This document shows, in pieces, positions 24,134-32,655 of a DNA stretch of 64,000 bases. Positions within the stretch are counted from its first letter, which is position 1. Each line of letters begins with the position of its first letter. The DNA lies in contig DATKPD010000003.1 of assembly GCA_035524315.1 (NCBI GenBank), forward strand, positions 4,861 through 68,860. Reading direction: 5' to 3'. The notes below the pieces were generated by a model. That model was not told the DNA's origin and made no database searches. It was given only the letters and a program-made list of their open reading frames with translations. A program made the position numbers and the translations under genes. The stretch is from BOG-938 sp035524315. Its GTDB lineage: Bacteria > Pseudomonadota > Alphaproteobacteria > Caulobacterales > Caulobacteraceae.

Positions 24134-24901
24134 TCAGCGGAAGCTTTGGTGGCCCGACGCGTCGGCGCCGTTGTGATTGTCGTCGCAGATGTATTCCTGC
24201 ATCGCCGAGGGATCGGGCGCGCGGGCCTTGAGGATCGACTTAGCCTTCCACGGATGGACGAAGGTCTTGGGATCGTCGATCGTCACCTCGACCTCTATCC
24301 TGTCCTGGCTCGCGCGATGAAAGCGCTCGACCAGGTGTAAATCCTCGCTGTGCGGCATGCCGACCTGGTCCAGCGAGGTGCGATCGGTCAGGCCGATGGT
24401 GTCCACCACTAGGTCGCCGCCCTCCCAATGACCGACGGAATCCCCAAAATAGGAGGGATCGGGATCGTTCGCGTGTTTGGCGTTCAGGTTGACGATGCGG
24501 AAGTGGTTCTGCTCGTCCATCAGGATGATCACCTGCGTCGGCGTCTCCACAATCTGCAGCGGATAGTTGCCTGCGGTGAACAGCATCTGCGGCGTGCCCC
24601 CGGGCAGGCATTGCGATAGGGTGTTGGCGAAGGGCCGCCCAGCCTCGGAATCCGTAATCCGCTGTTCGAGCAGGGCCTTGGGCTGAGGCAGCAGCGGCGG
24701 CCACTGACCATTCTCGTCCAGAAGGATGCGCTCGCGGTCGGGATAGCGCCCGGAAGCCCTGTAGGCCCCATTGACCCACAGCCCCGTCAGGCTGCCCGGC
24801 CCCTTGGGCGGCGCCTGCGCTCCAGCGGGCGCTCCCGACAGCACGCCTGCGGTCAGCACGGCTGCACAGCATAGCCTCCGGAGCAGCCCTGTTTCCGCCA
24901 T
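24134..24901 (-). CDS. Conserved secreted protein of unknown function
   Basis: 255 aa. The start ATG at 24901 follows GAGGAGGAAGCG, an excellent ribosome site, and opens a signal peptide ending near PAGAQAP. The mature part has SLTGLWVNGAYR, QCLPGGTPQMLF, PLQIVETPTQVIILMDEQNH, VGHWEGGDLVVDTIGLTD and DLHLVERFHRASQDRIEVEV. I recognise this as a widespread secreted beta-rich family, frequent in Acidobacteria and Proteobacteria near DUF6152 proteins, without an assigned reaction. A longer open frame upstream is coincidental. It lies in a neighbourhood of several exported proteins (DUF6152, lactonase). Confidence 0.82.
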   Translation of the reverse strand: MAETGLLRRLCCAAVLTAGVLSGAPAGAQAPPKGPGSLTGLWVNGAYRASGRYPDRERILLDENGQWPPLLPQPKALLEQRITDSEAGRPFANTLSQCLPGGTPQMLFTAGNYPLQIVETPTQVIILMDEQNHFRIVNLNAKHANDPDPSYFGDSVGHWEGGDLVVDTIGLTDRTSLDQVGMPHSEDLHLVERFHRASQDRIEVEVTIDDPKTFVHPWKAKSILKARAPDPSAMQEYICDDNHNGADASGHQSFR

Positions 24902-25108
24902 CGCTTCCTCCTCACAAACCGCCGGAATCTTCGCCCCGCTGGGCCCATGCGTAACGGTCGGAACGGAATGAGGCCAGGCAATTTCAGGGGTGCGCCAGCG
25001 GAATCGCCGCGCCCCCGCGGCGATCGCGGAACGCCGGGGGCCGGTGCGGGTTCGAGCGTTTTTCGCCCGCGCTTGGCGCGACCGCGCCCATGGGCGTAGG
25101 CTTGGGCC

Positions 25109-25354
25109 ATGAGCCGCTATTGGTTTCGCGCCAAGCATTATGGCTGGGGATGGACGCCTAGCACCTGGCAGGGATGGCTGACGCTCGCGGCCTTCGTCGG
25201 CCTGGTGCTCGCCGACGCGCTCGCCTTCCCGCCCCGCCGAAACCTGGGCGCCTATCTGGGACTGGCGGCGCTGGCCGGAGCCGCGTTGATCGCGATCTGC
25301 CGCTGGAAAGGCGAACCGGCGCGTTGGCGGTGGGGACCCGGCAAGGACCAATAG
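25109..25354 (+). CDS. Small conserved membrane protein
   Basis: 81 aa. The aromatic N-terminus (MSRYWFRAKHYGWGWTPSTW) is followed by two membrane helices, LTLAAFVGLVLADALAF and LAALAGAALIAICRW, and a polar C-terminus. The motif GWGWTP-TWQGW recurs in small inner-membrane proteins of unknown function. It is preceded by a 207-nt gap behind the divergent secreted-protein gene. No partner is evident. Confidence 0.75.
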   Translation: MSRYWFRAKHYGWGWTPSTWQGWLTLAAFVGLVLADALAFPPRRNLGAYLGLAALAGAALIAICRWKGEPARWRWGPGKDQ

Positions 25355-25460
25355 CCAAGCCTTCACGTTGGGCGTCTGCACGAGGCGCCACGGTTTTGCC
25401 GTTGGACCGTAAGCGCTGTTGGATGGTAGATTCGCGCGGTCTTGCACCGAGGGCGAGGTC

Positions 25461-25907
25461 GTGAACGATGAGACCCGCCTGCCGGACATTTCCAGCCCGC
25501 CCGCGCCAACCGCGATGACCGCGAGTGTCTCTGCGCCGCCCTCGCTCGCGGGGCTGCGGCTGTTCGTGGTTGAAGACGATGCGGTGGTGGCCATGATCCT
25601 CGAAGCGAACCTGGCTGACCTCGGCTGCGTCATCGTCGACTTGGCGGTCAGCGTGCAAGATGCGCTTCGCCGCCTTGTCGATACGGTCGCCGATGTCGCC
25701 CTGCTCGACGTCAATCTTGGCGGGGAGACGGCGTTTCCTGTCGCGGACGCCCTGGCCGAGCGCGGGATACCGTTGGTGTTCGCCACGGGCTACGGAAGCG
25801 CCGGCTTGGAGGGTCCCTACCGAACCGCGCCCGTGCTGACCAAGCCCTATTCGCTGGACGATCTGGCGGACGCGCTTTCGGCGATTGCGCGCGGGACCGC
25901 CAGTTAG
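25461..25907 (+). CDS. Single-domain response regulator
   Basis: 148 aa. A 30-residue Pro/Ala-rich leader precedes one receiver domain: acidic pair in FVVEDDAV, phosphoacceptor Asp in ALLDVNLGGETAF and Lys in VLTKPYS. No output domain. This subtype (LDVNLGGE, FATGYG, KPYSLDDL) is common in alphaproteobacteria as a partner of HWE/HisKA2 or soluble kinases. GTG at 25461 with GGCGAGG upstream is the likely start; ATG at 25515 is possible. It lies next to the signalling cluster at 25.9-29.3 kb, but its own kinase is not certain. Confidence 0.85.
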   Translation: MNDETRLPDISSPPAPTAMTASVSAPPSLAGLRLFVVEDDAVVAMILEANLADLGCVIVDLAVSVQDALRRLVDTVADVALLDVNLGGETAFPVADALAERGIPLVFATGYGSAGLEGPYRTAPVLTKPYSLDDLADALSAIARGTAS

Positions 25908-25929
25908 CGCGGCCGCCCATCTTCCGCGC

Positions 25930-26403
25930 CTAGGCGCGTGTTTTCGATGACCCCTCTGTGGCCGCGATCAGTTCCGTGAGCGCGAACTCCAATTCCTCGA
26001 CGGATTCGGGCTTTGAGATGAAATGATCGGCGCCGCGCAGCTTCGATCGAAGCTGATCGGCTGTCGCGACTGAAGATGTCAGCACGGCGCTGGCGATGTG
26101 TGGCGCGTCGCGGCAGGCCAGTTCGAGCAGAAGGTTGAAGCCGCTCTTTTTCGGCATGTGCAGATCGACGATCACCAGGTCGGGCGCGATGGCGCCCTGC
26201 TCGATCATCTCCATGGCCTCCGCGCCGTCGCGGGCGCGCATTACCGCTCCGACCTCGGGATTCTTGAGCAGCGCAGTTGTGATCAAATAGGCGTCGGCGT
26301 CGTCATCTTCGGCGACCAACACCTGCCTGCTCGCGCTCATGTAGGGAGTCGGCGAGCGTCGATGGCCCAGCATCGGCTCAGGAACATTCCCAACAACTGA
26401 CAT
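25930..26403 (-). CDS. Rcp1-type single-domain response regulator
   Basis: 157 aa, one receiver domain of the phytochrome-partner (Rcp1) type: VAEDDDADAYLI, PDLVIVDLHMPKKSGF with the phosphoacceptor Asp, a T/S site in AVLTSSVATAD and the lysine in FISKPESVEEL. It starts at ATG 26403 behind the strong site GAGAAGGAAG. It is the paralogue of the regulator at 28857-29333 (shared DDADAYLI and IVDLHMP). It is divergent from the kinase at 26800 across a 396-nt AT-rich region. Probable role: alternative phosphate acceptor for the two kinases at 26800 and 27524. Confidence 0.9.
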   Translation of the reverse strand: MSVVGNVPEPMLGHRRSPTPYMSASRQVLVAEDDDADAYLITTALLKNPEVGAVMRARDGAEAMEMIEQGAIAPDLVIVDLHMPKKSGFNLLLELACRDAPHIASAVLTSSVATADQLRSKLRGADHFISKPESVEELEFALTELIAATEGSSKTRA

Positions 26404-26799
26404 CGCTTCCTTCTCCGACGAGACTATTATTAATTACTGAGATCACGACGACTTATAGTTTTTCGACAACCATCGAATACCTCGCCTACAGTCAGTACTT
26501 TTCCGCACCATATTGGCTCGTGCGCCCGACTTATGATTAAACCGGAACCCCATCCACTTCGTTGTGGACGAGAACCTGGGCCTTTTAACCTTTGTTATAA
26601 GCATAACAATCTATAATTTAACATCTATATAACGTCAAACGTGCATAAGAACCTCATAGGTTGTTTTTAACATGGCAGCGGGCATGGCGCGAGGCGGCGT
26701 GACGCCGAACAAACGTCCTAATGCGCAGCGGTCCGATCGGTTCGCTGCGGCGGCCGCCGCCATCTAACGTTTTGACAAGGACAAGGACCGGTAGCGCCT
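26404..26799. promoter_or_regulatory. AT-rich divergent regulatory region with palindromes
   Basis: 396 nt without a credible gene, much richer in A/T than the rest of the window, especially 26430-26470 and 26580-26670. Perfect inverted repeats are GTTAT-AAGC-ATAAC (26594-26607) and AACCT-CAT-AGGTT (26650-26662, followed by GTTTTT). A TTGACA element occurs near 26772. Divergent promoters for the regulator at 26403 and the kinase operon from 26800 are expected here. The base composition would also suit an H-NS-like (MucR-type) silencer or horizontally acquired DNA. Confidence 0.5.
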
Positions 26800-27522
26800 A
26801 TGGAATCTAGCGACCTCAGCATCCACAGCGTCGCCGAGCACGAGTTGGGCGAATTCGCCTATGTGGTCGCCCATGACCTGGGGGCGGTTTTCCGCCAATT
26901 AAAAGGCGTGGTCGATCTGATCGTCCGCGATGTCGAGCCCACCAACCTGGAGCGCCATCGCATCCTGCTCGACCACCTGGAGGCGGCCTCCAAGGGCGGC
27001 CAGGGCATGATATCCGCCCTGGGCCACTACGCGAGCGCCCAACGTCGCGATCTCGCCGCCCAAGCCTGCGTCGGTGAAGATCTGGTCCGCGACGCCCTGA
27101 GAGAACTCAGATCGACATTCGGGAACGCCGGCGCCGAGGTTATCGTCAACCCGCTCGGTCCGATCATCGTCGATCGTTCGCTTATGATCGAGGCGATCAA
27201 GCATCTTTTGCATAACGCGTTGAAATTCCGCCGGCCCGACGTCGCGCCGGCGATCGAAATCAGCCTCCAGCCCGATGAGCGCGACTGGGTCGCACGGATC
27301 GTGGACAACGGCATTGGCCTTGACGCCAGCCAACACGACGCCGCGTTCCAGATGTTTTACCGACGGCGCCCCGGCGATGAGAACGCCGGCGTCGGCGCGG
27401 GGCTGACGATCGCCCGGCGCATCTTCCGCAGGCACGGGGGAGATCTGCGTTTCATCAGCGCCATCGAGGGGGCGTGTATCGAGATGCGGCTTCCTCAGCG
27501 GGCCAATGGAAAGGGCGCCTGA
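26800..27522 (+). CDS. Soluble histidine kinase lacking a sensor domain
   Basis: 240 aa. The phospho-acceptor helix sits at the very N-terminus (EFAYVVAHDLGAVFRQLKGV), followed by an HATPase domain with the N box (AIKHLLHNALKFRRPD), IVDNGIGLD and GVGAGLTIARRIFRRHGGDL. There is no membrane segment, PAS or GAF, so the input must come from a partner or an unseen interaction. Its stop lies one nucleotide before the next gene, a REC-kinase protein whose kinase core is of the same style; the two may form heterodimers. Part of a cluster with two Rcp1-type regulators. Confidence 0.88.
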   Translation: MESSDLSIHSVAEHELGEFAYVVAHDLGAVFRQLKGVVDLIVRDVEPTNLERHRILLDHLEAASKGGQGMISALGHYASAQRRDLAAQACVGEDLVRDALRELRSTFGNAGAEVIVNPLGPIIVDRSLMIEAIKHLLHNALKFRRPDVAPAIEISLQPDERDWVARIVDNGIGLDASQHDAAFQMFYRRRPGDENAGVGAGLTIARRIFRRHGGDLRFISAIEGACIEMRLPQRANGKGA

Positions 27523-27523
27523 C

Positions 27524-28609
27524 ATGCCGGCGCAGTCGATCCTGCTGGTCGATGACAGCCCGGTGGAGCTGATGCTGACCGGGGACGCCCTGGAACAGGC
27601 CTTTCCCGAGGTCGAAGTGCGTAGCGAGCTTAACTCCGCGCGCCTGGAAGCCATCTGCGAGGCGCAGGACTTCGACTGCGTCATCATCGACTACAAGATG
27701 CCAGGGCTGGACGGCTTGGCCTGCGCCCAGTTGTTACGGGAAAAATACCCGTTCCTGCCCATTATATTGATCACGGGGGTCGGCGACGAGGTTTTGGCCG
27801 CCCATGCCATGCAATGCGGCGTCACCGACTATATTCCAAAGTCGAAAATCACGCCGAGCTCCCTGTCCACAACCGTCGAGCACGCCATCAAGAGCGCGGC
27901 GCACCTGCGCATCATCGAAGACCAACGCCGTGAACTGGAGTCGTTCGCGTTTGCCCTGGCGCACGATTTCAAGCAACCCATCCGTCAGATCCGGACATTT
28001 TCAGGTCTCCTGTCGGAAGCGATCGCCGAAGGAAACGGCGGCATGGTCGATAAGCATCTGGCGTTTCTGACCGGGGCCGCGCGCCGGCTGGGCGATCTGG
28101 TCGACGTAATGGCCGAGTACACGCTGCTGAACAAGCCGCCGCTGATCGAAGACGTCGACCTGAATGAGGTGATCCTTGCTGTCAGGTCATCGATCACGCC
28201 CTATCTGGAGGATCGCAAAGCTCAATTGGTCGCCGAGTGGCTGCCGACCGTCAGGGGAAACAAGACGCTGATGGTTCAGGTCGCGCAAAACCTGATCGTG
28301 AACGGCCTGAAATACAACACCCGTCAGACCCCTACCCTGACCGTGACCCATTCCGCCTCAGGCGACTGGTGCACGGTGACGTTCCGGGACAACGGGATCG
28401 GCATCGAGCGAACCTATCTGAACGAGATTTTCAAGCCGCTCGTCCGGCTACACACCAATGCCGAATACGCTGGCACAGGCCTGGGGCTGACCTTGGCCAA
28501 GAAGGCCACGCTCGCCCAGTCGGGTACGATATGGTGCGAGTCCGAGCCCGGCGTCGGCTCCCAGTTCCATGTCAGACTTCCCCTGGCGGCTCAGGATCGC
28601 CCAAGCTGA
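27524..28609 (+). CDS. Receiver - histidine kinase fusion (REC-HisKA-HATPase)
   Basis: 361 aa. An N-terminal receiver (ILLVDDSPVELML; Asp in FDCVIIDYKMPGLDG; TDYIPKSKI) of about 125 residues leads through a short helical linker to HisKA (FAFALAHDFKQPIRQIRTFS) and HATPase (VAQNLIVNGLKYN, FRDNGIGIE, GTGLGLTLAKKATLAQSG). This layout is typical of bacteriophytochrome-associated relay proteins whose kinase activity is set by the phosphorylated receiver. ATG at 27524 is used; an overlapping upstream ATG at 27506 adds six residues. It is co-transcribed with the kinase at 26800. An Rcp1-type regulator follows at 28857. Confidence 0.92.
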   Translation: MPAQSILLVDDSPVELMLTGDALEQAFPEVEVRSELNSARLEAICEAQDFDCVIIDYKMPGLDGLACAQLLREKYPFLPIILITGVGDEVLAAHAMQCGVTDYIPKSKITPSSLSTTVEHAIKSAAHLRIIEDQRRELESFAFALAHDFKQPIRQIRTFSGLLSEAIAEGNGGMVDKHLAFLTGAARRLGDLVDVMAEYTLLNKPPLIEDVDLNEVILAVRSSITPYLEDRKAQLVAEWLPTVRGNKTLMVQVAQNLIVNGLKYNTRQTPTLTVTHSASGDWCTVTFRDNGIGIERTYLNEIFKPLVRLHTNAEYAGTGLGLTLAKKATLAQSGTIWCESEPGVGSQFHVRLPLAAQDRPS

Positions 28610-28856
28610 TATCTAGCCGCGACCAGTCCGGCGTCCACAACAATTCGAGAACTTGGGCGAGCTGCTTCTATCGGCAACGTGGTTGCTCAGCATTTACCTC
28701 ACCGTGAATCCGGATGAGCAGAATAGCGCACGACCAAATGCCTCACTCTTTATCGGAGTGTTAGACATTCTCGATTTTAATTCTCCAGACTCAGCGCCGG
28801 TTATGGATGCGATCACCGCTCCACTTTCAACCGGGATCGGCAAGGGGGACGTCTCG

Positions 28857-29333
28857 ATGCCTAGCACCAGTGGCTTGCAAGAGTTGGTAATCGACAGTGT
28901 CGGCTGTGCGCCTCGCCTCGAGGGCGCCGCGCACGCCGCCAAGCTCAAGGTGTTGCTCGTCGAGGACGACGACGCCGACGCCTATCTGATTGAACGCGCG
29001 CTGTCGGATATTCCAGGGCCGAAGGAAGTGGTTCGGGCGCACGATGGCGTGGCGGCCCTCGCGATCATCGATCGGCGCATCTTCAAGCCCGATCTGGCCA
29101 TCGTCGATCTGCACATGCCGCGCAAGGACGGGTTTTCGCTGCTGATCGAACTGCGCGCGCGCGTGACCGTCGACTTCCCCGCGATCGTGCTTACTTCATC
29201 CCGCTCGACCGCCGACGCTTTTCGCAGCCGAAAGCGGGGCGCCGTCAAGGTCCTGACCAAGCCCAACAGCCTGGAAAAGCTGACCACGGTCCTGGCCATG
29301 GCTCTTGCCGACATAAGAGACGAAGCCGAGTGA
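28857..29333 (+). CDS. Rcp1-type single-domain response regulator
   Basis: 158 aa. After a 40-residue leader comes a receiver: LLVEDDDADAYLIERAL, PDLAIVDLHMPRKDGFS with the phosphoacceptor Asp, VLTSSRSTADAF and VLTKPNSLEKL. The start at 28857 has AAGGGGGA upstream; the frame is open further up (ATG 28803) without a comparable site. The 247-nt gap before it (28610-28856) shows no gene and has an AT-richer stretch near 28750-28790, suggesting its own promoter. It is a paralogue of the regulator at 25930-26403, so the two kinases are flanked by two similar receivers. Confidence 0.9.
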   Translation: MPSTSGLQELVIDSVGCAPRLEGAAHAAKLKVLLVEDDDADAYLIERALSDIPGPKEVVRAHDGVAALAIIDRRIFKPDLAIVDLHMPRKDGFSLLIELRARVTVDFPAIVLTSSRSTADAFRSRKRGAVKVLTKPNSLEKLTTVLAMALADIRDEAE

Positions 29334-29336
29334 CTC

Positions 29337-29375
29337 GCAGCGGCGATGGAGCGGCCGGCACAACCGCGCCGCTGC
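29337..29375. terminator. Candidate hairpin between convergent genes
   Basis: GCAGCGGCG (29337-29345) is exactly complementary to CGCCGCTGC (29367-29375), a 9-bp GC stem with a 21-nt loop, lying between the response regulator stop (29333) and the convergent PQQ dehydrogenase stop (29391). Position fits a shared terminator, but no T-run follows on either strand. Confidence 0.35.
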
Positions 29376-29390
29376 CGACGGCCTTGCTCG

Positions 29391-31319
29391 TTACTTCAGC
29401 CTGAACGCCATGATGCTGTCGCTGCGGATCGGGCTGGCCAAATAGCTGCCGCCGGTGGCGATCAAGGCCACATATTGCCGCCCGTCCTTGCCGCGATAGC
29501 TGATCGGGCCGCCATGGCCCGATGCTGGCAGCATGAAGGTCCACACCTCTCGGCCGGTCTTGACGTCGAAGGCGCGCAGGCGGCTGTCGTCGGTCGCGGC
29601 GATGAACACCAAGCCGCCGGCGGTGATCATGGGGCTGCCGACATTGGGGCGGCCGGTGGCCTTGAGGGCGTCAGGCAGGCTGTCAGTGACGCCCAAGGTG
29701 GCGCGCCAGGCGATCTGGCCGGTGTTGACGTTCACCGCATAGAGGCTGCCCCAGGGGGGCGCCTGACACAGCAACTTGTGGCCCTCGTCGGCAAACCAGG
29801 AATTGGGGCCGGAGGTCGTGCCCCAACTGCCGTCCGGGCGCTCGGCCAGTTGCTCCACGCTGCCCAGATCCTCGGTATTGATCACGAAGTAGCCGTTGAC
29901 CGGGTCGAACGCGCCGCCGCCGTAGTTGGCGCCCCCGCCGCTGCCGGGGAAGCGCGCGGTCGGCGCGGTGTCGCTCAGGGGACTGAACGGCTGGCTGTCG
30001 CCGATCTTGGCGCTGGCGATCCATTGGCGACAGAACTGTTCCAACTCGGGCGTGAGCGTGACCAGGTCGGTTGAGGCGTGGAACGCCTGGCGGGCCAGGG
30101 GCGGCGGCGTGGACGGAACCGGCTGGGTCGGCCAGGACGCCTCGCCGCGAACGGCGCTTTGCGGAGCTGGCTGCTCATCGACCCGATAGATCGGCTTGCC
30201 CGTCCGGCGATCCAGCAGGAACAACAGGCCCGCCTTGTTGATCGCCGCCAGCGCCGGGATGGTTTTGCCCTTGCGCCGCACCTCGACCAACGTCGGCGCG
30301 GCGGGCACGTCCAGGTCCCAGATGTCATGGTGGACCAGCTGGAAATGCCAGATCGGCTTACCGGTCGTGGCGCGCACGGCCACCACCGCGTCGCCGTAAA
30401 GGTTGGCGCCCTTGCGGTCGCCGCCGTAGCGATCGACGGTCGGGGCGCCGACGGGCATGTAGAGAATCCCCCGCTTAGCGTCGAGGGTGAACTCGTTCCA
30501 CACGTTGGTCCCCGAGCGGTCGCGCCAGCTGTCGCCCGCCCAGGTCTCGTGGCCGGGCTCGCCGGGGCGGGGCACGGTGTGGAAAGTCCAGACCAGCCTG
30601 CCCGTGCGCGCATCCCACGCCCGCACGTCGCCAGATGGGCCCAAGGTCGGTTGTTCCTGCAGGCGCGAGCCGGTGATGATCAGGTTCCTGTAGACCATCG
30701 CCGGGGCGCTGTAGCTGAACTGCGCCTTGAGATAGCCGCGCATCACCTCGGGCGTTTTCAGGTCCAGCACGCCGTTCTGGCCAAACGCCTTGTCGAAGGC
30801 GCCGGTGGCCGCGTCGAGCAAAGCCAGGTTGCCAAGCTTGGTGGCGACCACGATCTGCGGCGGCGTGGCGCCGTCGCCGGGCCAATAGGCCACCCCGCGC
30901 ATGGCCGGCACGTCGTTGTTCGGCAAAGCGACCGACCAGCGCGCGGCGCCCGTCTGGGCGTCCAGCGCCACCACCCGGCCGTAGGGCGTACCGACATAGA
31001 GCGTCCCGGCGACCACGATCGGCGTCGCCTCCCATCCCAGCAAACGCGGCGCGCCGGCCTGGGGGGCTGGCGTCGGCGGCGCGTCGCCGGCCTGGGCCTG
31101 CGGGGCGTCTAGAGCTGCGCCCTGCGGCTGCATGTGATAAATCCAGGCCGGTTGCAGGCGATCGACGTTGGCCGGCGTGATCTCGCTCAGCGGCGAGTAG
31201 CGCGTCGCGCCCGGATCGCCGCCGCGGATGGGCCAGTCGGGATCCGCGCGTGCGCCGGCGCTCGCGAACACCGCCATCCAGGCGGCCAGGATCGCCCGCA
31301 TGGGCATGGGCGGCTTCAT
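29391..31319 (-). CDS. PQQ-dependent dehydrogenase (glucose/alcohol dehydrogenase-like quinoprotein)
   Basis: 642 aa with a signal peptide to about AGARAD. The body is an eight-bladed quinoprotein propeller: RGGDPGATRYSPLSEITPAN, TPIVVAGTLYVGTPYGRVVA, LDAQTGAARW, RSGTNVWNEFTLDAKRGILY, PIWHFQLVHHDIWDLDVPAA and INKAGLLFLLDRRTGKPIYR. HHDIWDLD is typical of membrane glucose-dehydrogenase-like enzymes, but no membrane anchor or haem c motif is seen, so it is soluble in the periplasm. It would oxidise a sugar or alcohol to a lactone or acid and pass electrons to quinone or cytochrome. 13 nt behind the mannonate-dehydratase-like gene; with the divergent mutarotase and lactonase it suggests periplasmic aldose oxidation. 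Confidence 0.92.
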   Translation of the reverse strand: MKPPMPMRAILAAWMAVFASAGARADPDWPIRGGDPGATRYSPLSEITPANVDRLQPAWIYHMQPQGAALDAPQAQAGDAPPTPAPQAGAPRLLGWEATPIVVAGTLYVGTPYGRVVALDAQTGAARWSVALPNNDVPAMRGVAYWPGDGATPPQIVVATKLGNLALLDAATGAFDKAFGQNGVLDLKTPEVMRGYLKAQFSYSAPAMVYRNLIITGSRLQEQPTLGPSGDVRAWDARTGRLVWTFHTVPRPGEPGHETWAGDSWRDRSGTNVWNEFTLDAKRGILYMPVGAPTVDRYGGDRKGANLYGDAVVAVRATTGKPIWHFQLVHHDIWDLDVPAAPTLVEVRRKGKTIPALAAINKAGLLFLLDRRTGKPIYRVDEQPAPQSAVRGEASWPTQPVPSTPPPLARQAFHASTDLVTLTPELEQFCRQWIASAKIGDSQPFSPLSDTAPTARFPGSGGGANYGGGAFDPVNGYFVINTEDLGSVEQLAERPDGSWGTTSGPNSWFADEGHKLLCQAPPWGSLYAVNVNTGQIAWRATLGVTDSLPDALKATGRPNVGSPMITAGGLVFIAATDDSRLRAFDVKTGREVWTFMLPASGHGGPISYRGKDGRQYVALIATGGSYLASPIRSDSIMAFRLK

Positions 31320-31332
31320 CGACTCGCGCCGA

Positions 31333-32655
31333 TCACGGGTGGATCAGCGTGCCGTCGGGCAGGCGGAGCTCGCCCCAGCCGCCATTGAGTTTGCCACGTT
31401 CGGTATTGTCGTTTCGGAACGGATACTTGGCCGCGGCTTTCCCATCCACTTCCACGCCCCACCCAGGCGCCTCGTTGGGATAGCCGTAGCCGTTCTTGAC
31501 CAACGGTATGCCGTGGAAAATCTCGTGCGAAGCCTCTGGAAAGGCGGCCATTTCCTGGATTCCGAAATTATAGGCGCTGACCGCCAGGGTCAGGTTGGCG
31601 CAGTGCCCCACCGGCGAGACGTCGCCGGGGCCGTGCCAGGCGGTCCGCACGCCGTGCATCTCGGCCAGGATCGCGATCTTGCGCGCGGGCGTCAGGCCGC
31701 CGACCTCGGACACGTGGCAGCGGATGTAGTCGATCAACCGCTCGTCGATCAGGGGCGTGGATTCGTGCGGATTGACGAACAGCTCGCCCATGGCGATCGG
31801 GGTGGTCGATTGTTGGCGGAGGATGCGGAAGTAGTCGATGTCCTCGGGCGACAGCGGATCCTCGACGAAGAACATGCGGAACTGTTCCAAGTCCTTGCAT
31901 AGCCGGATCGCCTGGGTCGGGGTGATCCGCTCGTGCACGTCGGTGGTGATGTCGATCTCGTCGCCCAGGGTGGAGCGCACCGCCTCGAGCATCTTGAGCA
32001 GGTCGCGCAGATAGGCTTCGCGGTCGAATACCGGCGCGGTCGTCAGCACCTTGCCCGAAGCCGGTTCGTTGCCGCCCTGCCCGAGGCCCAGCGAAAAGTT
32101 GCGATAGCCCTCGGCCTGGGCGGCGCGCACACCCTCGATCAGCCTGGCGTTGTCGGCGCCGTTGACGTGGGTATAGAGCTCGGCCGCTTCGCGGCACTTG
32201 CCGCCAAGGAGTTGGTATACGGGCAGGCCCGCCTGGCGGCCCTTGATGTCCCACAGCGCCTGGTCCACCCCGCTGATCGCGTTGTTGAGCACCGGGCCGC
32301 TGCGCCAGTAGGACGCATTGTACATGGCTTGCCACAGGTCATCGATGCGGTCGGTCGGATGGCCGATGACAAAGGGCTTGAGATATTTCTCCACCGCCTC
32401 AACCACCAGTTCGGCGCGCTGAGTGAAGGTCGCGCAGCCGTAGCCGTAGAGTCCGGGCTGGTCGGTGACGACCTTGACCACCACCAGACGCACGCCGCCC
32501 GGTTGCACGGCGATCACCGACACATCCTTGATGATCGGCGACTTCATGCCGCGTCCGGCCTGGAGGGTCTTGTCCTGGGCGGCGGCTTCGCGCTCGCTGA
32601 TCCCCGTGGCCACCGCGGCCAGCCCCATGGACGTGAGAATAGTGCGCCTGAGCAC
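31333..32655 (-). CDS. Exported enolase-superfamily dehydratase (mannonate dehydratase-like)
   Basis: 440 aa. The N-terminus MLRRTILTSMGLAAVATG has a twin-arginine pattern, unusual because ManD-type enzymes are normally cytoplasmic. The superfamily metal ligands are visible in TDVHERITP, FFVEDPLSPED and AMGELFVNP, and the ManD-typical RTAWHGPGDVSPVGH follows. The loop after GYRNFSLG, which carries the catalytic tyrosine in characterised ManD enzymes, looks different here (GQGGNEPASG), so the substrate may differ. The start is GTG with GGGGAGGG five nucleotides upstream. First gene of the operon with the PQQ dehydrogenase. Likely a sugar-acid dehydratase; low or altered activity is possible. 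Confidence 0.88.
   Translation of the reverse strand: MLRRTILTSMGLAAVATGISEREAAAQDKTLQAGRGMKSPIIKDVSVIAVQPGGVRLVVVKVVTDQPGLYGYGCATFTQRAELVVEAVEKYLKPFVIGHPTDRIDDLWQAMYNASYWRSGPVLNNAISGVDQALWDIKGRQAGLPVYQLLGGKCREAAELYTHVNGADNARLIEGVRAAQAEGYRNFSLGLGQGGNEPASGKVLTTAPVFDREAYLRDLLKMLEAVRSTLGDEIDITTDVHERITPTQAIRLCKDLEQFRMFFVEDPLSPEDIDYFRILRQQSTTPIAMGELFVNPHESTPLIDERLIDYIRCHVSEVGGLTPARKIAILAEMHGVRTAWHGPGDVSPVGHCANLTLAVSAYNFGIQEMAAFPEASHEIFHGIPLVKNGYGYPNEAPGWGVEVDGKAAAKYPFRNDNTERGKLNGGWGELRLPDGTLIHP

Noticed and set aside
26541..26566. GGAAC ... CGTT resembling an EcfG general-stress promoter
   Set aside because: Spacing is 11 nt instead of 16-17, so it does not fit the consensus.
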